The notes under the pieces: model-generated
The model's input: only the letters and a program-made list of their open reading frames with translations
Databases searched by the model: none
What the model was told of the DNA's origin: nothing
In this document: piece by piece, positions 1-12,300 of the stretch
Position numbering within the stretch: the stretch's first letter is position 1
Layout: each line of letters starts with the position of its first letter
DNA from: Fratercula arctica
Lineage: Eukaryota > Chordata > Aves > Charadriiformes > Alcidae
DNA: 64,000 nucleotides
Direction of reading: 5' to 3'
NCBI GenBank assembly: GCA_947846985.1
Contig: CANTUZ010000002.1
Coordinates: 157,291,389-157,355,388 of the forward strand
Made by a program: the position numbers and the translations under genes

Positions 1-602
1 GAATAAAAAGGGTCATTTATAGCACTGTCAGAAATGTTTGTGTTTTTGTATTTTACTGGCAACCACTACTCACCTCAAGTCTTGCACTGGACTTTTCATG
101 ACGAATAAATGACATAAGAGTAAGAAAATACAATGACATTTTGCTCTTATTTAACATCCCATCATTGCCCATCCCATCAATTCCTTCAGAGTAAGCTCTG
201 ACAGGCATCCTTCTTAGGTGTGGCTCTGAATATAAAATAGGTTTTATGTCATTTTGTTCTCCTTTGTTGTTATTAAATCCCCAGAAATCTGAGGTGTATG
301 AGAATCCTTTGAGGTCACCTGCCCTGTTCTTCCCACCAGGCTCCATCCTAATGTCTATTTGTATTTTAATCAGCACAATAATAGCACAACTCAAGAAAAG
401 GAGCTTTAGTATTTCAGGTACTGTCCTTCAAGCTAATAGTTCTCCCCAACAGTACATTAATACTGTTATTTGGCCTAGTATTTCTTTTGCTCAATGACAT
501 CCCATCATTTCATGTTTTTCTGTCACACTAAGCCCTGTCTGTTCTCCTCTGGTTAAATCTTTAAATATTGTTGATCGCTGTACATGTGGGCACTTGGCAT
601 CC

Positions 603-704
603 ATCACCTGGTTAACTTGGGTAAACCAAATCCCAGCGAGAGAGAGGGGAACAATCACCTGGTCAACTTAGGTCAACCCAACACCAGAGAGAGAGAGGGG
701 AAAG
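603..704. repeat. Two-copy 51-bp tandem duplication
   Basis: Copy one is at 603-653 and copy two at 654-704. Both begin ATCACCTGGT and end in a GAGAGAGAGGGGAA block; they differ at about ten positions, so the duplication is not recent. Confidence 0.8.
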
Positions 705-889
705 GACAAAGAACAAAGAACATTCTCAGTAATTCTTAGCTCCAACTTCTTGTCTTGGTTTCTGAGGAGCTGTAGGCTGATATGGAGCCAGCTGAACTCA
801 GCAGAAAAAAACCCCACTGAGTTAAAGGAAAAAAAAAAGGCTAATCCAGTTGACTGAAGCTCTACTAAGTGTAGCCTTCCTCTGAAGAA

Positions 890-1090
890 ATTATGGCCCC
901 TGGAGAGCCCAGGCGGGAGCAGGTTGTCCCTGAAGGACTGCAGCCCGGGGCAGGGCCCGCGCTGGAGCAGGGAGAGGGGTGAGGAGGGAGGAGCGGCCCA
1001 GAGGGGCTGGCATGGACGGACCCACACCCCCATCCCCAGCCCTGCGCCCCCCGGGGTGGGGAGAGGGGTCAGGAGCGTGGGAGCAATGTA
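890..1090. mobile_element. GC-rich repeat-like block, family unassigned
   Basis: About 200 bp with a base composition sharply different from its AT-rich surroundings. It contains repeated phrases such as CTGGAGCAGG, GCAGCCCGGGGCAGG and GGGAGAGGGG, and is followed by a run of 12-13 T. The wording resembles GC-rich interspersed sequence I have met in other bird genomes, possibly LTR-derived, but I cannot name the family. A small isolated CpG-rich island is the alternative. Confidence 0.35.
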
Positions 1091-4000
1091 TGCATGTCAG
1101 AGAAAGATTTTTTTTTTTTTTAAACAAGGATAACTATTGCCATTCCTTTCTTTCACTCAAAGAGCTTAGAAATTTGGTGAAGATTTATCAGGCACCTTAA
1201 ACTTAGAGCAGAGAGAGGAAAAGAGGCAGCTGCACTAAAACAAGCGTGAAGCTCTTGAACTCTTCAGCTGAAGTCCCCTCCTGCAGGAACATACACCCAG
1301 CTGCAGCCACTTGCCAACCAGATGCTGCTGCGGCCGCAGTGGTCCCTTCCCACCATTCTTATGTTGAATTTTAACTCCGCTGTAATTGAGGCCTGAGTCT
1401 GTGCCCCTCAACAAATATCCATCCTAGCTGACAGCTTTTTATCAATGTGGCAAGTCATTCCCGTAAGCATCAACATGCTCTGTACCCTACAACATTTTGC
1501 TGGTTCATCTGAGAAAAGGCTTGAGAACGGCTGGTCATTGGCAACTTGTTCTGAGAAAGCAAAAGTCATTCTGGGATGGTGAGTCTGCACCGTGATCTGC
1601 TTTGTACTGAAAGGAATTATGTTTACATGTAAACAGGGCATTTTTATCCATTAGTATTTACCAAGAAACCCGTGATGGCTTCCTTTCTCTGCCCCAACCA
1701 TCTCGAAGGTGGACAGAAGGGAACACAACAGACCTGAACAGAATTTTTTGTTAGGAACATACAAGGGGTCTGTCATTTGCACTGTCCTTTGAAATGTGTG
1801 GCGTTGCTTTTAATCACTTAAAGCCGACTAGAGGCAAGTTGAGAACAGGAACACATAAAAAGATCACTAAGCAATTACCTGTACCTTGTGGAATTATAGT
1901 GGAGATGAATATAATACTGCATATTTATGTCATAATATCAAGTTTGATACTCTCAGGATGTGCCAAAATACATCTCTGTGACTGAGTGAACATGAAAGTC
2001 TTCCAAGATGAAAAGTCGTCCTCATTTCAAGGACGAAAAAAAAGACAAGTGGAGTAGTGCTGCTATTGATGGAAATGATGTCTGCTAATGACGGGAAAGC
2101 TGGAATCACAAATTGAGAAGCTGTCGAGCCATGTGCAGTACAACTCAGTCACCTCACTGCCATCAGATTACAAAAGGGAAAAGAACATCTGCAGTTTGTC
2201 ACATTATGAGCAAAGACTGTATTATTAGCGTTACCTAAAGAAACAACGTTTTCGCTAATGATGCAATCCGCAAATGAGCTCATGTCTTTCCCTGTTTAAA
2301 CTTTCACATACAGCTCAAACATACCTACAAAAAGCAGAAACTGTAATCTGGTATTAAAAAAAAAAAAAAAAACCCAAAACAAACCACCAAAGAAAGTGTA
2401 ACCACCCACATACTCTGATTTTGTGTGCACCATCTGTTTCACTCAGCTGTATGTGCACTCTCATAAGCATCACTATTTTCAGATCAAAATAATTAAAAAG
2501 TAAAAATCAATATTCTCTTCAAGTCAGTAATAGCTGAACAGTTCTCAGTGAAACCTCGCTGTTCTTACAGAAATACGACTCCACATTCAAGCAAGACACG
2601 GAAAGACAGCCTGTCAGTCTTTTAAGGCATAAGACTGGCTGGTAATTCTCCTACCTCCATAAAAGATTAGGTGTGACTTTGGAAAAAAGTCCCCCCAAAG
2701 TGGTTAGTCTCCACTATTCAGTACTCTTTCATACCAAGAATTCGATTTTCAGAAGGGGCCTGTATTTAAAACTTCCTCATTGGGTGAATTTTCCCATCTC
2801 CATTGACTTTACCGAAGCTTCGAGAATCTGGAGCAGCGCATGAGAAGACTCTTCCATAGACAGGCACGAAGAGTTCAAGCCAAAAATCAAATCCTGATCC
2901 TGCGGTTCAACGCAGCTCGAAAAAGGCTCCCTCACAGGCCAAACTCTCTGCCCACTTGGAGCTTAAGACATTTATTTGAAAATTTGAGTATCTTGCAATA
3001 TTATTTCTGCTACTTTCTTCCTTTCTCTACTGTGCTAACATTATTTGCTCATTCTTGAGATGGGGTAGGGGAGGTGTGTTTTAGTTTTGTTTTTTTTAAG
3101 TTCGTAAAGTACATGTCCATGTTGGGCGCAAATTTACTGGAATGTGAAAGCATTTTTCTTTTCCTTTATTAAGACCACATGGATTAAGTGCCACATTCTA
3201 TACGGCAGTGCTAGGATGCTCTGTGGACTCAGAACTTTGTAACTTTAGAAGAAATTTATTAAAACATTTTGAAAATTTCAGATGCAGTAATGTCACTTCT
3301 GTAATCTTGTTTGAGAACATGCCATTAAAAGCATTCATTTCAAGTATATATACTCAAGGAGTGTAATTCCTTATTATAGTATGCACAATTGGCCTAACAT
3401 TATCATCACTGTAGTACTCTTGTCTCTAGTTGTGATTTCATAGAACCCAAAATTTGAGGTAAAACAGCAAAGTAGAAGTACGCAGTTCCTTCCTCTTTCC
3501 ATCCCATGGATTTGCGGATAAGTGATACAGATGCAGTACAAAACCTGTGCTACTGCAGCTTCATGTAAGTTAGGATGCTGCAGCAGCTGGTTAAAATCAC
3601 CAGTGTCAAGAAACAGGGCTGGGATTGAGAGAAACCACAACCAGTCACAGAAATCCAACCACATCAGGAAGAAAGGCAGGTCCCATCTTCTTCTCTATTC
3701 AGGAAAGTGAAATTACCTTGTGTGGAGATAATAAATTAGGGATGTAAAGAATTTTGGAATTTTCCCATACCCTCTCCGGTGCCTTTTGCCCTGTGAGGTC
3801 CAAATTATCCCCTTTGTGCACAGATGCTCACGTCGTTCTATAACACGAGGTCCTTCCAGAACTAGCGTCCTAGTTAATTTCTGTAAGACCTTTTGAAGAA
3901 TCAACTTCAAGCATCAGAATCCTACCTTCCATTAAATAAGACTCTGCTGCCACTAAAATTATTTGCAGCTTCCTTTTTCCATTTTTTAAAACCTTTGCAT

Positions 4001-4999
4001 GAATCCAAGACGTCATCTCCCCTCTGAGCTGAACACATTTGCAGAAACATTTGATGTGTTCTTAGCTGTGCGGATCAGTTAGCCCATCAGTTACTCGATT
4101 TATGCATGCATAAGCTTTTAAAGAGTAATATTTGCCAAGTGTTAGCTTAAAACCAAGATACTCCTCAGGTGTCAAAGAAAAAGGAAAAAAACAGAAGACC
4201 ATCTAGTGTAATAAATGCTAATGAAAATTACCAGTGTGCCGGAAGAATGTATAATCTTCAGAAACGGGAGCTACTTGACTAACTTAAAACTGTAGACTGC
4301 TTGTCTCCCCTGAACTGAAAAGGTCACCTAACCCTCAGAAAAAATTAATTGGATAAAAAGAGTTGAATCTACACTGAAAACAATCTGTGCTGTTTAGGTG
4401 ACAACAGAAGCAGAGCTTGCCAAGCAAAAGATTTAATTCTTACCTTTTTGGTTGTTCCAAATCCAAACAAAAGACAAGAGGAAAGTCACGTAGTCTCAAA
4501 ACAAATGCCTGGTATAAACAAAGCTCACTTTGTTTTCTTTATGCTTCTGAAAAAATTCAAATCTTCGGACACTCACTTTGTAAAGTACAGTTGCTTATAT
4601 TAAAGAGGAAACATTTACCTCCTCATAGCATTACAGGTGTTGCGTATTCTAGGAAGAAGAAAATGTATTCATAGAGGCAAGAGATCAACGTGCAGTACTC
4701 AACACAGCTGAAAGTCCCTCATGACTTACACCTCGTGTGTTTCCAACCATTGCATTTCCAAGCAGAGTTGGGAAAAAACCTGGAACTTAAGAAAAGATCT
4801 GAATTGAAAAGTATTTTAAAAATAGGATACAGAAAATTCACAAAAACATGATCCTTACATCGACTTAGTCAAAAGCTTTTTTCCACTATTCTACCCAGAA
4901 CACCCAAAAAGAAGTTCAATCACATAGAAAGGTCCGCCTAGATTTCATTATGCTACTTTCTTGATTAGACACTACTAACTGGAGGAATAATTTGTCAGA

Positions 5000-6089
5000 G
5001 TCAGTGCAAAACAGCATTTTTTTTACTTAGCTGTTAGGGGAAGACAACATGTAAGAAATTAGAGCATTGGGAAAAAAGTGACAATTTTGTTATTAATTAA
5101 TAACTTTTATAGCTCAAATTTAAAAATATTAAATCAGAAACAATTCAAGATTCATGAAGAAAAATCTGGAACTATATACATGCATAAGTAAGAATATCTA
5201 TATTCTTGTCAATATTTACTTAAGTTTCTTTGTACAAGTTCTTTCACACACTCATATTTACAAGCATGTCTGTTTAAAACATACGAACATACATCTTTTA
5301 TAGCATTTACAAATCATTTGAATAGAATTTTTTTTTTCTTAAAAACAAAAGAATATTTCATTGATTTGACAAATTTGGTTTCATCATATGGTACTGGACA
5401 GGTATTTGTCCAGTGGGGTGGAAAGAGTTGTCATTATTCAGTTATCTAAATAACAGTCATCCTGCTGGTACCCAGAATTATCATATATGGCTTTAAATAC
5501 CTCCCAAACTCAAAGGATCATCTCACAAGTACAAACTACAGTCCATCTGCGGTATGTTGCTAATTAAAAGTCTTGAGCCTTTGTTTGGATTAGATCCACA
5601 ACTCGGCAAATGCATTCTAAGCATGTACTCAGGAATAAGAAGCCCTTCTAATTTAAAGGAAAACCAACTCTGCTCCCAGTCAAGCCAAGCACATATTAAG
5701 TACGTACGAAACGGGATGTATGGACTTTTCTAGACATTCTAGCTACCTTCACAGATGTTATATTACCATGGGATAACATGGTTTTGAACAGATAATATTT
5801 GTGGGGATTTACAGGAATCAAGTGAGAGATCTTCTAAGAAGGGGAAGGATACTTTTTCCTCAAAATATGAACATTTTTTTAGGAAAAAAAAAGTCTGAGG
5901 AGGTTTTGTACATAATATGTCTAAGTCACCGATACAATCCAACGATCCAGTGAGATCACTATCTACTAACAAGGTCTCGTTTCACAAACCAACAAAATTT
6001 GTCAGCTTGCTTGCTTTTGGCTAGGGAAAAAAAAACCCAAACTTTTGGCTTTGGCAAATCAAGTAGCCACCTCCTTTGACCACTGTTCT
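5000..6089 (-). other. Probable ZFAT 3' UTR (distal end uncertain)
   Basis: Follows the TAG stop directly. The region is AT-rich, free of CR1 copies, and has long A/T runs (5319-5342, 5874-5892). No canonical AATAAA is present on the minus strand in the first 1.1 kb. Variant signals TATAAA occur at 5302-5297 and 5111-5106. The first plain AATAAA that I see farther down is near 3260-3160. The true cleavage site cannot be fixed without transcript data. Confidence 0.45.
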
Positions 6090-6329
6090 CTAGAGTTCCT
6101 GCACCGATTGTTCCACAGTTTGTTCCTCTACAGGCTGCACAGCTTCCTGAACATAAACTATGAATTCTGAAGCCTCTCCACCCTGTGTATAGACAGTCAC
6201 CGTCTCAATTCCCTCCACTTCATCTGAGGAGACGACCAGGTGATGCTGTTCCGACAGCTCCACTGACGCCTGCTGCAGCGTCTCCTGGATCATCAAAGTG
6301 TGGTTGGCTGATGGCTCCTCTTCTTTTAC
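6090..6329 (-). CDS. ZFAT: ZFAT last coding exon and stop codon
   Basis: 240 bp; acceptor TTTCTCCACAG|GTAAAAG, stop TAG at 6092-6090. It encodes 79 residues from [20 protein letters not shown] to the end [13 protein letters not shown]. The region is acidic, rich in Gln, Val and Glu, with the signature [20 protein letters not shown]. There is no finger. The tail resembles other glutamine/acid-rich regulator C-termini, but no activation function can be shown from sequence. Confidence 0.96.
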   Translation of the reverse strand, partial: VKEEEPSANHTLMIQETLQQASVELSEQHHLVVSSDEVEGIETVTVYTQGGEASEFIVYVQEAVQPVEEQTVEQSVQEL

Positions 6330-9300
6330 CTGTGGAGAAATCGAAGAGGTTACCGAAATTTCACTTTTCCAATAAGTACCCGGTATTGTGATGATTAATG
6401 CAAAGACACCACAGAAATTAGAAATCAGATCGGTTTGAAAGAAAATGTCAGTTTTACACAAAATTTGTAGTGAGCACTTTTGATTAACAAGTGTATGGCT
6501 AGAGAGACTACTGAGAGCCGTAACGCAGCATCTCAGTTATATGCACAGAGAGCTGTGAAGCTGCAGGAACACAGGTCTTTGGAGACAGTTTTAATCTCTC
6601 AGCAGTCATTCATTCAAAACCGCTCTTATTTGAATAAATCTGAAGTCAAACAATTCCTCTAGTAGCACCGAGATGTGAATCCACTGAAAACCACATGAAA
6701 AAACATCTGCTGTACCCATTTCTTTTTCTTTTCTTTTCTTTTTTTCCCAGCCAACAGTTTGCTCATAGAAGTACAAAGTTCATTGTAAACCTTGATGAAC
6801 TTTTATTAGAAAACTGTGAAATGTAAATATTACTGAAATAGATTCCTAAGATCTACTCTTTGTGAGGCAGCAATTTTTACACTACTGAAAGGATAGTGAC
6901 AGAAACAATTGAAAATTACAACATTGTTCTTGGAAGTTTTGCTTTTTGTCAAAAAGAAAAAAAAAAAAAACACAACACAATTTGGTATCGAATTTCCAAG
7001 AGTTCAAACAGATATCTGTCAATTATTAAAATACACCACTTACTAGAATTCAAGAACAAATCTTAATTCTTTACCAGATCCATAAAAAATTCATATGCAA
7101 AGTACTCCAGGCCAGTAAAAACACATCAGAAAACTCTAAGTCATGGAGGCAATGCATTCCCTCAAGTGTTTAGTGATAAAATAATGTACTTTTGAGGAGA
7201 GAATAGGCATTTTTTGGTATGCAAGATATATGCAAAGACATTTGTTAGGTGTTTTCAGTACAATACCACTCCCTGTGTTCATTGAAGAGAGCTGTTTTAT
7301 TTGCTGGATCACAAATGCCAATCATAAATGCAACATGCAGTTCATCAAATCCTGTCTTCCTTCTCTTTTCAGAAAATGGGTTGTTTTTGTTAAGGCCTGT
7401 TTCTCTTTCATTTAGGCTTAGCAAATGTTTTACGAAGTCAGCTTCCAGAGAGAAATCCTGTTTATTTCTCACTGTAAGAAAGTACCTGATTGAAACTGTA
7501 GGAGGTCACAATCTCTATAACAAATACTTTTCTCATACCCTCAAATGCGTCTATAAATTGTCCACTTACACAAACAACGGGGAATGAAGAGAGAATTGCC
7601 GGCCCACCTACATCTCACGATGGAAAGCAAAGCTCCACAGTACTCCCAATAACCATACGAAGTGTAACAAAAAGAGAACAAAGGATTGACAGATATTGAT
7701 TTAATGGATCTCAGTGCACCCCTGCATCCCAGAGCAGGGTATGGTGTGCTCTTGGCAGCACTGAACTCATAAGAGATTTTGAAAAGAATAGGTCAAACAT
7801 GGTAGATTTCACAAAGTGTGGAATCTAAATTATGCGAATTAGAAAGGGGTTATTTTTTTTTAATTAGAAGCTGATTCAAAAGTTCTTCTCCAATTCTCAT
7901 TTACATGAAATTGTTCTGTAAACCGTAGTATTAGAACAATCAAGTTCCAGAAAATACAATTATGACCAGTATTGTGGCTCAAGAGGGGAGCGGGACAGAA
8001 GGGCAGAACTACAGCGAAGCTTCCAAGCATGTGTTTAACTCCTTAGAGACCAGCAAGGAGAAAAAGAAGTTCTATATGTTTGTTTTCCTGATGCTCTTCT
8101 CTGATTTCATTTTTTTTCCCCTAAGCAACCATTCCCATTGTTGTACACTGACTTTTCACTTCTTAATTCTGTCTTTCAAATATCCATCAGATGAAGAAAA
8201 TTTCAGAGACGCACAAACCCCTCAGGACTTCATATCACTTTGAACTTTCACTCAATTCATCAGGCTATACAAAGCTTTTTCTTGAACAATAACAAGTATG
8301 TTCAGGTGTTAAATTATTCAGAGGTCCCAGAGCCAGTATGCCTGTGATATACTGATGAAATATATGTGGATTTTATCTGGTGAAAGATTTAACATCTAAA
8401 GAGAATCTTGACATTGGCACTGACCTTAGCGCAAGAGCACAATGCGAACTCTAGCTTTATTGCACAGAATTCTGATTATACGGATAAAACTACAGGAATG
8501 AACTGAAGTCCTTTCCACATTCTGTTTCTTTTATCGAGCATATTTGAAGATTTTAATTGAAAGTTACTTTAAACAGCTCCTGCTGAAGTTCAAGCTCAAC
8601 ATTCTACAGAAGCGGGTGATGCTTGACACAACAGAATTTGCAGCCACCCTCAGAAAAACTAATTTATGCTGTCACAAAATATGGGTGTCACCAAAGTACC
8701 CTTTATTAATGGAAGCTTAAGCCTCTCTTCAAAAAGCAAGGAGCTAAATCATGAAAAGAAACATAGCACTTCTCTATTTTCCATGTGCCTTAGCAGAGTT
8801 TCCAGGGGGATCTGCTCCATGATCTTGCAGGGCACAGAGGTGAAACTGATCGGCCTGTAGTTCCCCGGGTTCTCCTTTTATACCTTTTTAAAAATGGGGG
8901 TTATGTTTCCCCTTTTCCAATCTGTGGGAACTTCACCAGACTGCCACGACTTCCAAATATAATGGATAGTGGCTTAAAAACTTCATCCACCAGTTCCCTC
9001 AGCACCTGCAGATATAAGTCATCAAATCCCATGGATTTGTGCACCTTCAGGTTCCTCAGATGGCCTTGAACCTGATCTTCTCCTACAGTGGGCAGTTCTT
9101 CACCCTCCCAGTCCCTGCCTTTGCATCCTGTGACTGGGGCAGTGTGGCTAGAGCACTTGCCAGTGAAGACTGAGACAAAAAAGTTGTTGAGTACCTCAGC
9201 CTCCTCTATGTCCTGGGTGTCCAGGTCTCCCATTTCCTTTTGGAGAGGGCCCACATTTTCCCTAGTCTTCCTTTTCTCACCGACATACCTATAGAAGCCT

Positions 9301-12300
9301 TTCTTGTTGCCCTTGATCTCTCTGGCCAGATTTAACTCTATCTGGGCTTTAGCTTTCCTAACCTGATCCCCGGCTGCTTGGACAATTTCTCTGTATTCCT
9401 CCAGTCTACCTGTCCTTGCTTCCACCCTCTCTTCATTTCATTTTTCTGTTTGAGATTGTCCAGAAGCTCCTTGTTCATCCATGCAGGCCTCCTGGCGTTT
9501 TTGCTCTTTGTTGGGATACATCGTTCCTGAGCTTGGACGAGGTGGTCCTTGAACATTAACCAGCTTTCTTGGCCCCTCTTTCCCTTCAAGGCTTTATCCC
9601 ATGGGACTCCACCAAGCAGATCTCTGAAGAGGCCAAAGTCTGCTCTCCTGAAGTCCAGGGTACTGAGCTTGCTGTGCACCCTTCTCGCTGCCCTGAAGAT
9701 CTTGAACTCCACCATTTCATGGTCACTGCAGCCAAGGCTGCCCTTGAGCTTCACATTCCCCACCAGCCCCTCCTTAGTGGTGAGAACAAGGTCCAGCATA
9801 GCTCCTCTCCTCATTGGCTCCTCTGTCACTTGGAAAGGAAGCTAAACTTGATGCATTCCAGGAACCTCCTGGATTTCTTATGCCCTGCTGTATTGTCCTT
9901 CCAACAGGTATCGGTGTGGTTGAAGTCCCCCATGAGGACCAGGGCTTGCGAACGTGAAGCTGCTCCTAGCTGTCTATAGAGGGCCTCATATGCTCCCTCT
10001 TCCTGGTCCAGTGGCCTGTAGCAGACTCCCACTGTAATGTCACCTGTGATTTACTAATGAAGATCATAATTGGCAGACACAAGTCTAATCACTAGTGAAT
10101 GCAGATAGGAAGCTGCAGTTAAAAATGTTAGATAATTAAAATCTCACAGCTTGTTAGGCATCAGCTCCCAATCACAGCCCTTGATACTAGAGATCATAAA
10201 AAAAATACACAAATAGAGGTGTCGAAAACTTGGCCGTTTAATTATGTAATACACATTAACTTCTCCTCTGTTAGTGCGCTATACATAACCCACTGACAAC
10301 ATGCCTGAGGCCAGAAAAATTACCCTGCCTTTGCTAAGAGCTGCAAGAATGCACAACGCAGCCTGAGAAGGATCTCGTACAGTCTCACTTGAGTCACTGT
10401 AAATCAAAATCCATAAATAATTTTAAATATAGTTTTGTGAGTGTACATAAATAAAGAAGAAAGGAAAATAAATAAAGCACAGTTGACACGAAAATGAAAT
10501 GAAACCAGAAATTCATTCAATTCAATAGCAGCAATCTAATACTTATTCAGTTTTATATGCTTTTGAAATGAAAATGGCCAATAAATAAAGTTAATTTAAC
10601 CTTCCTACCTGACTTTATCAATGTGATTTTATTAGCCTTGTCACGCAGGGTAAAGAAGACTAATGCCCTTATTTCTGGCGTTCCTAGCTCCCAGTATCTT
10701 TTTTGGACAGCTATCTGTAATCCTTTTAGTTTGACAAATCACCACATTATTTTGGATATTTACATTTCAAATCTGTTCAATGTTTACATGTGTCTGCTTG
10801 GTTCCTATTAGATGGTTCCACAGGGAATAATCTCAAACCGTTAATTCACATCCCTCAAATTGACGGAACAGCGGGACAGCTGCCATCAGGATGAATGAAG
10901 TCACTACACTCAATTCTTTTTATTGGCATCTGAAATCTTTTGAAGAGTAGCAGCCAAGACCTCTTTTCTGTTTGAGAGCCAGCTGAAAAGCATCTGGCTG
11001 CTTATCCTTCGCTAAAGAACGACAGCAAGAAGCTGAAGCCACACACAGCTGGCGTATTAAATCAATTCAGTACCCGCATAAATACTCTTTACTAGCTAAA
11101 TGTGTCTGTCACAAAAGCCAGCGGGACTTTCACCCCCATGTCTTCATAAGAAGCTCAACATTTCTAAAATATAAATGTTACTAATTTAAATATCCGAGGA
11201 CCACCCAAATACATGTAAGCGACATTAAAAATGTCTTAAAAATTCTTAGAGGAATCTCTTCCTTTCAAAACAAGCCAGTCTTTTTTAATTTGAGAGAAAT
11301 TAATTCAAGCCATTAAATATACTTCTTCCCTTCCCTGAAAAGGAGTAAAAAAATATATTTGCAGTAAGATGCTAAAGCTGCTTTCTTATTCTAGAGCTCA
11401 ACCTGAGAAATAATTAATATCTCAAATTTCCTTTGAAGTCAGCAGGAGTTGCAGGTTCCCAGTGTTTAAAACTGTCTTGCTGGGCTTGACCCCAAATCCT
11501 CTACAGAGTCTCTCCCTTGATTTCAGATTGAATGTTACCTTTCAGTTTACCACGAAGAGGAAAAGTTAATCACAGAGATCTTGCAGGATTTCAAAACCTT
11601 ACGCTAGGTTACAGATGCTGCTATTCACATAGACACCACAGTAAGAAAATATACAAAATATCTACAGAAAGGATTAAAAGGAAAAGTGAATATAAGCACT
11701 CGAGATCACAGAGAGCACCTGGATACGTGATGTGTCAGCTTATGTTGGTGCCTACAGGGCTGCCTCTACCATTTAGTTCAGTGCCATTTGAATAATTTGA
11801 ACTCTCTCTCGGTTCCAGTTTACATATAGATATATTGTGTGAAAAAGACACAGAGACGCACACAGAAAACACTGTAATTTCATCATGTGATCCTCTATAA
11901 TGAGCTACAAACCAAAGGCAATCTGGCCCACAATAGTCTCAGAATAATAAGAGACTTGAATATGCACGAGTTGCTTTGCATACAATAAAAAATGCAAGGT
12001 GGCAAACAAATCTTCACATCGGTGATGTAAATTTAAAAAAAAAAAAAAAAAGCAATTGGCTGGTTGAATGTATCCTGACACAGACTGTGACTGGCAACTT
12101 CACTCAACGGACAAAATGCGGTATCACCAGATTTCCCGCTGCGGAAGTACGGCAAGATTGCCATCATTTCAAGAGTTGTAGCAGGACAGTAATCTCGCCA
12201 TGAAATTTTATTTATATGTTACACAGATGACAAGAACTCGACAGAGCCTGAGAAAACAGGGCCATCTGCCCCAATTAAAACCTTGCAGGTACCATCAAGT

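Larger units (their letters stand above)
1..4999. other. Downstream flank of ZFAT, no gene found
   Basis: Only short chance open frames occur, none with recognisable domains. Contents seen: a 51-bp tandem duplication at 603-704, a GC-rich repeat-like block at 890-1090, a T run at 1110-1122 and an A run at 2356-2373. The rest is AT-rich unique sequence, part of which could be a longer 3' UTR. Confidence 0.6.

Noticed and set aside
668..1127. Pro/Ser-rich frames on both strands over the GC-rich block
   Set aside because: GC-rich sequence lowers stop frequency on all frames; no conserved domain and simultaneous frames on both strands.
7249..7587. 112-codon plus-strand open frame
   Set aside because: Cys/Phe/Ser-rich chance translation in the terminal intron, with overlapping opposite-strand frames of equal length; no family recognised.
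8789..10046. Possible reverse transcriptase gene of a retron or defence system
   Set aside because: The order of motifs and wording are those of the CR1 ORF2 endonuclease/RT; the frames are broken and the host is a bird.
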